Source: Macrotis lagotis
Lineage: Eukaryota; Chordata; Mammalia; Peramelemorphia; Peramelidae
NCBI RefSeq assembly: GCF_037893015.1
Contig: NC_133660.1
Span: 285,979,078 to 286,043,077 of the forward strand
DNA: 64,000 nucleotides
Direction of reading: 5' to 3'
Positions 44,990-55,700 of the stretch are shown one piece after another; the stretch's first letter is position 1; each line of letters begins with the position of its first letter. Both the position numbers and the translations under genes were made by a program. A model generated the notes under the pieces. The model was not told the DNA's origin. It saw only the letters and a list, made by a program, of their open reading frames with translations, and ran no database searches.

Positions 44990-45112
44990 GGGGCAGCACC
45001 GGCCCTGGAGTCAGGAGAACCTGGGGTCAAATCCGACCCCAGACACTTAATGACCTAGCTGTGTGGCCTTGGGCAAGCCACTTCACCCCATTGCCTTAAA
45101 TAAAATTTAAAA
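44990..45112 (+). mobile_element. SINE (WSINE-like), 5' truncated
   Basis: From GGGGGCAGCACCGGCCCTGG to CCATTGCCTTAAATAAAATT. Lies between UQCC3 and LBHD1. Confidence 0.88.
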
Positions 45113-45192
45113 ACATAGAGGGTAGGTTGGGTAGACAGGAGCACATGGTTCAATCTTTCTGCAAGTCTATGCATGAATAAATGATACAAGCT

Positions 45193-45350
45193 TGGGCAGC
45201 TAGGCACAGTGAATAGAGCACTGACCTCAGAGTCAGGAGGACAGGAGTTTAAATCCAGCCTCAGACACTTGACATGACCTAGCTGTGTGACCTTGGGCAA
45301 GCCACTTCACCCCACAAACAAAAAAGTAGAGAAAAAAAGAAAAAAGGCAA
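45193..45350 (+). mobile_element. SINE (WSINE-like)
   Basis: Head GGGCAGCTAGGCACAGTGAA, TTTAAATCCAGCCTCAGA, and AGCCACTTCACCCCACAAAC as an altered tail. Confidence 0.85.
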
Positions 45351-46118
45351 CAGCAGTCCGCTTGCTCCACCTGAGGGCTTTGGGCTCAAAGATCTCTTTC
45401 AGCTCTAAAACATTCTATCCCTCCATTCGCTGGCCGGGAAGTCAGGGAACTGCGATGAGGGCCCAGCTTGGTGACCCTGTTCCTGAGAGTCTACAAACTG
45501 CATGGTTTGGATTCGTTTACCTTAAGGTCCTTCTAGCTCTATTAATGTTTCCACATTACTCGGCCTCACAGCCACCTGTGTGCCAGTCTTAGTGGTACAG
45601 GAATTAGCCCACGGCCTCACATCTAATCATGCTTTAGGATCTTAGCTCTGTGAGGGTCTGTTAGGCTTATGTATAAAACATGACGTCAGGAACTGGAAAC
45701 TCAAAACCTCCCAGAAAGACCAATTGTAGAAACCTTTTTGCAATTGGAAAAATAAATAAAAAAATCTTCACATCCCATCCCCCTATTCCTACCTCCCTTG
45801 GTAAACTGAAACACAAGTATGGTCCATTTTAGAGTCAAGGTCCCTAAAAGCATCCTGAGCCACCTGTTGGGGGAGGAGGGAATAAAATCTTTTCAACCTC
45901 CACTCTTCCACAATTTTCCCTCCCCCTCTGGGACTGAATAATCTCCCTGTTGCCTGTCAGCCTTCTTTCCTTAGATGCGATTAAGGGGCCAGTTTCCAAA
46001 GGAGATTACAGGGACAAAACCAGTCTTGCCTTCTGTGAAAGTCTGGAGAGTCTGGGGACAGAGGACTACAACAGCTCACTGAATCTACATGGAGGAATCC
46101 CACTGTCACTCTACCCCA

Positions 46119-47426
<1,308 letters not shown>

Positions 47427-47531
47427 GTGAGTGAGATTAAGATTCCTGCCTTATCTCCAGGTCCCCCCCCCAGGCCAGTGCATAAGACCCTCAGCCCCAA
47501 ACTCTTGACACTGGAATTGAGTTAGGGTTAG

Positions 47532-47537
47532 TTTATT
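47532..47537 (-). terminator. Poly(A) signal of CSKMT overlapping its stop codon
   Basis: On the minus strand the reading frame ends CAA TAA and the DNA is CAATAAACT, so AATAAA covers the stop codon TAA. No other AATAAA is seen within the next 100 bases. Confidence 0.75.
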
Positions 47538-48270
47538 GAGCTTTCTGGACCAAATAAGCAAAATAGCTGAGTCCCCGGAAGGGCCCCAGTTCCTGTACAG
47601 TCACCAAGCTGCCGCCAGCCCCTCGCTCCAGGCAGGGCAGGCGAACGTCGGGGTCCTCATCCGAGAACTGCACCAGGGTGCCCCGGGGGGCCAGCACCCG
47701 CAGACACTCGGACAGCAGCCGCTGGGCCCCGGCCGGGCCCGCCCTGGCCACGGCATCCCAGGTGCCCTTGTCCAGCACCAGCTGGAAGGAGTCGGAAGGG
47801 CAGAGGGAGCCCAGGTGGCGGCCGTCAGCCTGCCGGAAGTGCAGGCGCGAGTCGGGGTGCCCGGGGTGCCCTCCCCCGCCTCCCACCAAGTGCTTCATGC
47901 GGGACACAGCCGCGGAGGAGAAGTCTACCCCCAGCACGTGCAAGGGCAGGGGCGCTCTGGTGTAGAGCCCGCGGCACAAGTCCGAGGTCCCACAGCCCAC
48001 ATCTAGGACCCTGAGGGGGGCCCCTGCCCGCCCCCCGGGAGCCCCTTCCTGCAGCAGGCCCAGCAGCAGCCCCTGGACCTCCTCGTAGCCAAAAAACCAG
48101 TCGAAGTGCGCGGGGCTCCCGGGCGGCCCCTGGGCGTGGAGCCGGCCCCACAGGCGGGGGTCGGCCAGGCAGCCCCCGGCCGGGCGCGCCCCCCGCCCCC
48201 GCGCGTGCCCGGCGGCCCAGGAGCGCTCGGCCCCGCGCAGCCGGAGGCCCAGCGTGCGCGGCGCCGCCAT
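47533..48270 (-). CDS. CSKMT: CSKMT (METTL12), citrate synthase lysine methyltransferase
   Basis: One uninterrupted coding exon of 245 residues (human 240). The N-terminus MAAPRTLGLRLRGAERSWAA is rich in Arg, Ala and Leu and lacks acids apart from one Glu, a typical mitochondrial targeting sequence. HFDWFFGYEEVQGLL matches human. The seven-beta-strand fold follows: motif I VLDVGCGTSDL at 88-98 binds S-adenosylmethionine, then LGVDFSSAAVSRM, LVLDKGTWDAV and a C-terminal VTVQELGPFRGLSYFAYLV. The enzyme methylates a lysine of citrate synthase in the mitochondrial matrix and lowers its activity. A 5'UTR exon is likely: the acceptor TTTCCCTCGCAG lies before 48382 and a donor GTGAGT follows 48645. 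The 3' end overlaps or abuts LBHD1 on the other strand. Confidence 0.95.
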   Translation of the reverse strand: MAAPRTLGLRLRGAERSWAAGHARGRGARPAGGCLADPRLWGRLHAQGPPGSPAHFDWFFGYEEVQGLLLGLLQEGAPGGRAGAPLRVLDVGCGTSDLCRGLYTRAPLPLHVLGVDFSSAAVSRMKHLVGGGGGHPGHPDSRLHFRQADGRHLGSLCPSDSFQLVLDKGTWDAVARAGPAGAQRLLSECLRVLAPRGTLVQFSDEDPDVRLPCLERGAGGSLVTVQELGPFRGLSYFAYLVQKAQ

Positions 48271-48644
48271 CCCGAGGGGCCCCTCCCCCCCGAGGACGGG
48301 GCCGGGCCGGGCGGCGCTCACGGGAGGGTCTGGCTGGGGGCGGCGGGCCGCGTCCGGGTCCAGCGGCGCCGGCGGTCCAGGCCTGCGAGGGAAAGAGCGG
48401 TGAGCGGCGGCGGGCAGCAGCGCGCCCCTGGGCCGCCCGGGGCGGGCGGTGTGCCGGCGAGTGAGGGTAGAACCGGCGGATGGGGGCCGCCGGCACCGAA
48501 GACATGGCGCCGGGGGCGGCCGCGCCGCCCTGCTCTGCCTCCGGACATCACGGGGGCCGGGACCGCGCACCCGGCGCCCGCCAAGAAAAGGAGGCGGGAA
48601 AGGCCCGCGCCCGCGCCCCCGCCCCGCGCAGCGCCCACACTCAC

Positions 48645-48690
48645 CCGTGCCGGCAGGAAAGGGGAGAAGGGCGGCCGGGGCCCGCTTATA
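48645..48690 (-). promoter_or_regulatory. CSKMT core promoter and short 5'UTR exon
   Basis: Reading the minus strand, TATAAG lies at about 48684-48689, followed by a pyrimidine-rich start region (CTTCTCCCCTTTCC) and then a donor GTGAGT after 48645. The exon would be only about 20-30 bases. This is inferred from spacing and splice signals. Confidence 0.45.
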
Positions 48691-48712
48691 GCGCGGCGCC
48701 CCGCCCCCGGCC

Positions 48713-48925
48713 GGGCCCCGCCCCCGGCCCTGATTGGCCTCGCTCTGCTCGGGGCGGAGCCTCCCCTCCGCGCGGCGCCCCGGCCCCGGCCCTGCCCCGG
48801 GCCCTGATTGGCCGCGCTCTTCTCGGGGCGGAGCCTCCCCTCCGCGCGGCGCCCCGGCCCCGCCCCCGGGCCCTGATTGGCCGCGCTCTGCTCGGGGCGG
48901 AGCCTCCTCTCCGCGCGGCCTGGGC
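48713..48925. repeat. Triplicated CCAAT/GC-box module, CSKMT/C11orf98 promoter
   Basis: A unit of about 70-74 bases occurs three times head to tail. Each has CTGATTGGC (inverted CCAAT; at 48730, 48804 and 48873), then CTCGGGGCGGAGCCTC (GC box at 48751, 48825 and 48894) and CTCCGCGCGG. Steps are 74 and 69 bases for both marks. It lies between the divergent CSKMT and C11orf98 starts. Confidence 0.92.
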
Positions 48926-48964
48926 CCGGGCGTTCCTGGGCCCCCTGAGTGCGGCGCCGCGGCC

Positions 48965-49752
48965 ATGGGGGCCCCCGGGGGGAAGATCAACCGGCCGCGC
49001 ACGGTGACTGCGGGGGGGGGGGGGGACACGGGGTGCGGGCCGGGGACCCCGCGCGGCCCCCCCGGGGGCGGCTGCCAGCCCAGGGTCCTGCCCCCCTAAC
49101 TCCGCTGCCGCCCCTCCCCCTCCAGGAGCTGAAGAAGAAGCTGTTCAAGCGGCGCCGGGTGCTGAGGCGGGAGCGGCGGCGGCGCCACCGGCTGGTGGGG
49201 GCCGTGCTGGACGAGGGGCTCATCACCCGCCACCACCTCAAGAAGCGGGCGTGAGTGCCCCCACCGGAGGGGGCCGGGGCGCCACCTGGGCAGGGCTGCC
49301 CCCCACCTGCGGGCATGGCCCCTGCTCTGGTGGGGGGCGTAATGAGTGCAGATGGCAGGCCAGACTCCCGCGGGCCCAGTGCCAGGCCCGCCCCGGCTGG
49401 AGCTGCTTTGCTCTTTCTTTCAGGTCCAGTGCCAGGGCCAACATCACCCTCTCTGGGAAGAAGCGCAGGAAGCTTTTGCAGCAGATCAGGCAGGCCCAGA
49501 AGGAGAAGGCTGCCATGGAGGGTGAGGAGGGTGGAGGGCCTGGTCTGGTGGGCGTGGGCAAGGGCCAGGCCTCTTGAAGAAGAGGTGGTTAAGAGACCAT
49601 TCTGCTGTCTAAACTTTCCCTCCACCCGTCCCCCAGTGGAAGCCTCCCCGAAGCCAGGCAGGACCACTGGGGCACAGCCTAGACGACAGAAGAAAAGGAA
49701 ACCTGGAGTTATCCAGGATGTGGAGATGGAAGACCTGCAAGCTGACAGCTGA
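48965..49752 (+). CDS. C11orf98: C11orf98 homologue, small basic protein
   Basis: Four coding exons: 48965-49003, 49126-49250, 49424-49521, 49637-49752, giving 125 residues (human 123). It starts [14 protein letters not shown] very basic stretch follows ([20 protein letters not shown]), then [20 protein letters not shown] and [20 protein letters not shown]. The tail is acidic and ends [10 protein letters not shown]. The human protein is little studied; the basic patches suggest a nuclear or nucleolar place, which is inference. The start follows the human N-terminus and lies within the CpG island. Exon 1 is only 39 coding bases and ends exactly at Thr13. Confidence 0.95.
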
Positions 49753-49826
49753 GCTCCCACAGCCTCAGAAGAGGCCATCCTTTCAGTTAGGACAAGGAGG
49801 CAGAGCCCCATACTGAAGGCTTTTTC

Positions 49827-49978
49827 TTTTAAATTTTATTTTTGGAGGCAATTTTAGGTTAAGTAACTTTCCCAGGGTCATAAAACTAGTAGGTATCTGA
49901 GGTTGGATTTGAACTCAGGTCCTCCTGACTCCAGGGCTGGTGCTCTAACCACTTTGCCTCCTAGCTGCTCCCCCCCCC
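49827..49978 (-). mobile_element. SINE, inverted, within the C11orf98 3'UTR
   Basis: TTTATTTTTGGAGGCAATTT to TTTGCCTCCTAGCTGCTCC, followed by a C run. The AATAAA of C11orf98 lies beyond it, so it would be part of the mRNA. Confidence 0.85.
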
Positions 49979-50175
49979 CCCAATAGGTTTCTAAAGGGAC
50001 CTGGCTCCTATCTTCCCCTCTCCTTATTTGCCGTCCCCTCCTATACTGAACCTGAGTCCGTCATTTATGGGGAAGGGAAATGTCAGATAGGATTCCTCTG
50101 CTTCCTGGGAAAAGGACGCCAATGGCTCAGTAGTTGATAACAGTTTATAATAATGTTGTTTGAATTCTGATGTAT

Positions 50176-50181
50176 AATAAA
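50176..50181 (+). terminator. Poly(A) signal of C11orf98
   Basis: AATAAA 424 bases past the stop, followed by a GT-rich stretch (GGAGTGTTTGTGA). Confidence 0.8.
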
Positions 50182-51784
50182 GTTCTTTCAGTTTTGATTG
50201 GAGTGTTTGTGATTCTCTGGAAAGAGAGGGCTAGGGTAAGGACCTGGGAGCAAACCCACAGGCAGGAGCTCAGTGTTGACAGTAAGAAGGTAACCTAAGA
50301 AATAATCCCTGCCTCCCAAGCCCAAGGATTCATTTTTTGAAACTAATTTGCTGAGTGTGCAATGGAAGGGCCTTTCAGGGAGAGCCTCACCTGAGTAAGC
50401 TCGAGGACATCAGGGGTTAGTCCTTTTTTTCCTCAGTTCTTATCTATAAGCTGTCATACTCTGACTTCCAACGGATGATGGAAGTGGTATAAGTCAAATA
50501 AGGCAGGTAGGTGGTTCAGTAGATAGAGGCACTGAAACTGGAGTCAGGAAGAGGAGTTCAAAGTCTCAGATTCTTAATAAACCTGAGCAAGTCACTTGCC
50601 CATCTCCTTCCACTTACCTGTAAGATGGTCTTCATGGGGCTGTTAGAGTCATTTAAATAAGTCTGTGTAGGGGTGGCTAGGTGATGCAATGGATAGAGTA
50701 CTGGCTCTGGAGTCAGGAGTACCTGAATTCAAATCTGGCCTCAGACATTTAATAATTACCTTAGCTGTGTGGTCCTAGGCAAGCCACTTAACCCCTTTGC
50801 ATTGCAAAAAAATCCAAAAACCAGAAAAACTAAAAAAAAATAAAGTCTGTGTAAAGTTGTTCCTGAAAGTGAAATATAAATTGTGAATCATCATATGGAA
50901 ATGTTTGGAGAAGTTTGAAGCCAAGTTATGACATTTGAGACAAATCACTGTAACTGGTGATTCCATGGTGATCCCCAGCTTGCTGAGCCCCACTTCTCTC
51001 CTATTCATCTAGTTTATAATCTGCCCCACAATCCATAGGACAGCAAAGGAGATGAATGTGTGTGTTTAGCACACAGTAGGTGTTAAATGATCCCTTTTCT
51101 CACTCAACCCTCCCTGCCCCACCTCATACAGTTGTGGAGTGATTCAATCCTATCTCCTTAATTTAAGGGTCTGTTTTTTGAGAACAGAGAACTATGTTGT
51201 CTTGGCCTGAGTCCCCAGATGTTTAATCAATGATTTTGTTAAGTGATTGGATTTCTGAGGGCTCCAGAAGAATACTTAATGAGCTATGACTTCATCAGAC
51301 ACTAACCACTCTGCACTATTGATTTAGAAAACATGAATCCCAAGAAAAGCAAAATCTAAAAAAGGTAGTTTCCCTTATTACATCAGCACCCACCCACCTG
51401 ATTCCTTCTCCCTCTGTGGGCCAAACTGGGCTCCTACTTTGAACTGGCTTTTATGTCTTCTACAAGGTAGAGGCTATTATCCATTCTATTTTACTGATGA
51501 AGAGAAGCCAAGAGAGATTAGGTGGCTCTTCTATGTGGAAAAATTTAACTCAGGTCTTCCTGTGACCTTGTTGCTTCTCAGTCGTTCCCATCCTTGACCC
51601 TTACATGTGATCTCACATTCCTGGCTTCTTTCCCTTTTCTTCCTTCCTTAATGTGGAATTGACACATATTTTTAAATATTTGTGCCATTTACTCATGAAG
51701 GTGGTGTGAGGCATTGAACAATTTTGTTTTGTGTGTTTGATTGTAAAAGTATGCGAGTTGTCTTTGTTGCATGATCACTGTCAA
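50182..51784. other. C11orf98-INTS5 interval
   Basis: Mostly repeat-derived. SINE or MIR pieces lie at about 50495-50630 (+), 50670-50845 (+, full WSINE-like unit with GGGGTGGCTAGGTGATGCAA) and 51450-51570 (inverted MIR). No gene seen. Confidence 0.65.
50670..50845 (+). mobile_element. SINE (WSINE-like), full length
   Basis: Head GGGGTGGCTAGGTGATGCAA, GAATTCAAATCTGGCC, and tail TTTGCATTGCAAAAAAATCC with an A-rich end. Confidence 0.9.
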
Positions 51785-52096
51785 AAGAAAAAAATGTGCT
51801 AAAAATACCAGAGGGAAGAATGCCACCTGTAGTCAGAGAAGGACTTGTGGAGTTTGAACAAAGACCAAGGACTATTACCTTTAATTTAGGGGGGAAATTG
51901 CTATCTTACTGTCTGATCTTGCTATTTCTTAGACTTTGTGTTTCTTCCTAAAGGATACGATTTTTTTCTCATCACATTATCCCATGGAAATAATGGAAAG
52001 ACTAACAAACTGCTTTCGTGGGGGTGGGGGGAAGGGAAGCAAAAATGAGGGGAAAATTGTAAAACTCAGAATAAATAAAATCTTTCTTTAAAAACC
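51785..52096 (+). mobile_element. L1 LINE 3'UTR fragment
   Basis: Its final part (AAAGACTAACAAACTGCTTT, GAAGGGAAGCAAAAATGAGG, GAAAATTGTAAAACTCAGAA) is the complement-matched counterpart of the left end of the L1 at 36630, and it ends in TCTTTAAAAA. It is a strongly 5'-truncated insertion. Confidence 0.8.
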
Positions 52097-52309
52097 CCCA
52101 CCAGTGGGTGACCTCCGATGCCTTGGGTGGATTCTCCAGAGAAAGCATCCGGATAGGGAGCCAGCTGGGGGTGCAGAGGAAGGGGGAAATGGCCTCAATT
52201 GATCCCCTTTCTGCCAGGACCTTTTTAGTAAATCCCCCCCAATCCAAGCAGACCCCCCCCCCCAGACTGGGGCTCAGCCGTCTCATGGCGCCCCTCTCCC
52301 CCACGTCTG

Positions 52310-52400
52310 GGGGGTGCAGCTGGTGGTGCTGTGGAAGAGCACGAGGACCCGAGTTCCAATCCAGTCTCAGACCCTCGACAGCATGCCCTTGGACACGTCC
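52310..52400 (+). mobile_element. SINE scrap near INTS5 promoter
   Basis: GGTGCAGCTGGTGGTGCTGT, then GAGTTCCAATCCAGTCTCAG. GC-rich changes have blurred it. Confidence 0.5.
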
Positions 52401-52439
52401 CGGGCCATCTCCAGTCCCTGCCGTTACGGCAGATCCCAG

Positions 52440-52720
52440 GCGGACCGTCCATTATCATCATCATCACCCGGTGGGGGCGCCGCCCCGGTCTCAGGCCCAG
52501 CGGGGTGGGGGCGGGGCGCGGAACGCTTCTGCCGGGGCCGGCGTGGCGCCGGACCCTTTTGCGCGCCCCCTCCGCCGCGGCTTCCGGCGCGGCCTGGCTC
52601 CCGGCGCGCCCCCTCCGCCCCCTCCGCCGCGGCTTCCGGCGCGGCCTGGCGGCCAGCGCGCACGCGCCCCGCCGCCCCGCCCCCGCCCCTCCGGCCGCGC
52701 CGCGTCGCTCCGCGCTCGGG
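52440..52720 (+). promoter_or_regulatory. INTS5 CpG-island promoter with an exact 33-base direct repeat
   Basis: The 33 bases at 52566-52598 recur at 52618-52650, an offset of 52. Each carries CTTCCGG, an ETS core. There is no TATA box. The INTS5 start codon follows at 52721. Confidence 0.8.
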
Positions 52721-55700
52721 ATGTCGGCGCTCTGCGACTCCTCGGGGCCGGGGGCCCCCCCCGTGCCCGCGGCCCACGGGCCCGCCGCCCCGCTCAGGTG
52801 CGTGGGCAGCCTCGCCCGCTCCCGGCCCACACGGGGAAACCGAGGCCGCGGGGGGCGGGCGCGGGGCCGCCATTCCGGGCTGCTGGGGGGAGGGGAGAGC
52901 GCGGGGGGGGGGGCCCGGGGCGGGGGCCGGAAGCAAAGGCGGAGCCCGGGCGGGGCCGGCGACCCCCGCCCCCGGCTCGGGGTCTGCGGTGCAGGGGGAG
53001 GGGCGGGGAGGGCGGAGCCCCGGGGGCGGCCAGGGGGGCCGAAGGGAGAAGCCCAGCGGTGGGGGGAGGGGAGGGGCTCCGTCCGGCCAGAAGGCAGCCC
53101 CCCCCCAGAGGTCAGCTGCCCGGTGGGGCCCCCCCAGGAGGAGGGAATGGGCAGAAGCCCTTCGAAGCTGACCGGGGCCGGCCGGCCTGGCCTCGGGGCC
53201 ACCCAGGTTCCAGAGCCCTCCCACATTGGGCCTAGGGGCTCCGGGCTAGGATTCCCCAGCCGGGCGGGAAGGGACCCCCGAGCTCAGCCTCTGCTTCACC
53301 TGGATTGGAGAGAAGAGGACGCCGAGGTCCGGGCAGGCAGGCGGGCTCCCGGGGAGTGAGGACAGCCAAGGCGCTGGTCAGAGCAGCGGGGGCCCGGGCA
53401 GCCTCCCATGGTCAGAGAGAGCCTTCGAGTCCGTCAGAGCCCCGGAAGGCAGCGAGGCCTTGTGATTATGCCTTGCTGGGGCTGCTCTGTAGTGGCAAGT
53501 GCCCTTGGCCGAGTCCTTTCCCCTTTCCGGCCCGTTTCCTCATTTGTAAAATGATGATATCGAAGGAGAAGGTGTCTGGCTTTTCGGTGCCAAAGTCAGC
53601 AAAGGCATCGGCACAAATCTTACCGCTTTCCGTGAGAGCACTGTAGGGGATGGAAGCTCAGGGCTGCCGCTACGGCCCCAGGGGTTCAGCCCTTTCAGGG
53701 GCCTCAGGTTTTCCTTCTGTAATTTGAGGGAGCCAGGGTCAGTGAGTTTCATGGTCCCTTCCAGTAGTTCCGCCAGTTTGTAATTCTTGTTTTGCCACCT
53801 GGGCACCGAGTCACAGTTTAGGAGGGAAGGCTGTGTGGGTGATGAGGGCAATGGAAAGCATTCTGTGTGAGGTCATACGTGGCCTAGGGAGCAGCAGTCC
53901 CAGGTGGGTGGCCAGGAGGATCACTGTGTCCCTCCTCAAGTATTTGTGAGAACCAGGAGCAGTGAGAGTGAGAGGTCAGTTCAGCCCCAAAGCAGAGTGG
54001 GCCGCCTTGGGAGGTGGGGGGCACCCCCTCAGGAGAGTTTTGCTTGTTGGGCCTCCCTTGGGGATGTTCTGTTTTTTTTTTGTTTGTTTTTATTAATTTT
54101 TGCTAGGCTATGGGGTTAAGTGGCTTGTCCAAGGCCACACAGCTAGGTCATTATTAAGTGTCTGAAGCCGGATTTGAACCCAGGTACTTCTGACTCCAGG
54201 GCCAGTACCTTATCCACTGAGCCACCTAGCTGCCCCCTCTTGGAGATGTTTGGGAGAATAGTCCGGTTGCCATTCAGCTGTGGGTCAGAATCTGGAGGCT
54301 TCTAGGGCCTTTTACTGCTCCGTGATCTGGTGGAGACCCCATGGGGTTTGTTGCGGGGACGGCCCACCTGACTCACCTTTCTCTCCATTCTTCACAGCGC
54401 CCAGGAGCTGGCTCAGGAGATCAAGGCCTTTCTAACAGGGGTGGACCCAGTCGTAGGCCATCAGCTCACTGCCAGGGACCATGCCCGCTGTGGCCTCCTG
54501 TTGCTACGATCCCTGCCCCCGGCCCGTGCGGCCGTCCTTGACCACCTGAGGAGCGTGTTTGACGAGAGTGTCCGGGCCCACCTGACAGCATTGGATGAAG
54601 GCACCTCCGCCGGCCCCCAGCACCTCCGCCCGCCTCTCCCTTCCCACGTTCCCACGGGGGGTCCCGGCCTGGAAGATGTGGTCCAGGAGGTGCAGCAGGT
54701 GCTCTCTGAATTCATCCGAGCCAATCCCAAGGCCTGGGCCCCCGTGGTGAGCGCATGGTCTATCGACCTGATGGGGCAGCTCAGCAGCAAGTACTCTGGC
54801 CGCCACCAGCGGGTGCCCCATGCTGCGGGCTCCCTCAATGAGCTGCTGCAGCTGTGGATGGGCTGCCCCGCTACCCGGACCCTGATGGACATTTACGTCC
54901 AGTGTCTGTCCGCCCTCATCGGGAGCTGTCCCGACGCCTGCGTGGATGCCCTCCTGGACACGTCTGTCCAGCACTCGCCACATTTTGACTGGGTCGTGGC
55001 TCATATCGGCTCCTCCTTCCCCGGCACCATCATCTCTCGCGTCCTGTCGTGTGGGCTCAAGGATTTCTGTGTCCATGGTGGGGCCGGAGGGGGAAGCGGG
55101 GGAGCGGGCGGCCCCCCTCCGACCCCTTCGGCAGACACCTTCCCCTCCACCCCGGCTGGCCCCGGAGAGAAGCGTGTCCCCAAGATCGCCTCTGTCGTGG
55201 GGATCTTGGGCCACCTGGCCTCCCGCCACGGGGACAGCATCCGCCGCGAGCTCCTTCGGATGTTCCATGAGAGCTTGGCGACAGGTTCTGGAGGGCGTGT
55301 GGGTGACCCCTCCCTTCAGGCCACGGTACCCTTCTTGCTGCAGCTGGCGGTCATGTCACCAGCCCTGCTGGGCACTGTCTCAGGGGAACTGGTGGACTGC
55401 CTGAAGCCGCCGGCAGTCCTGAGCCAGCTTCAGCAGCACCTGCAGGTCTTCAGCCGGGAAGAACTGGACAACATGCTGAGCCTGGCGGTCCATCTGGTCA
55501 GCCAGGCATCTGGGGCCGGGGCTTACCGGCTGCTCCAGTTCTTGGTGGACACGGCCATGCCGGCCTCTGTCATCACGACCCCCGGCCTAGCTGTCCCCGA
55601 TGCCGTCCGGGAGGCCTGCGACCGGCTCATCCAGTTGCTGCTGCTTCACCTCCAGAAGCTTGTGCATAATCGGGGAGGGTCCCCGGGGGACGGGGTCCTG

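Noticed and set aside
47461-47500. LBHD1 fourth exon at 47461 or 47473
   Set aside because: The implied introns of 34 and 46 bases are below the usable size for the spliceosome, and the frames stop within about twelve codons.
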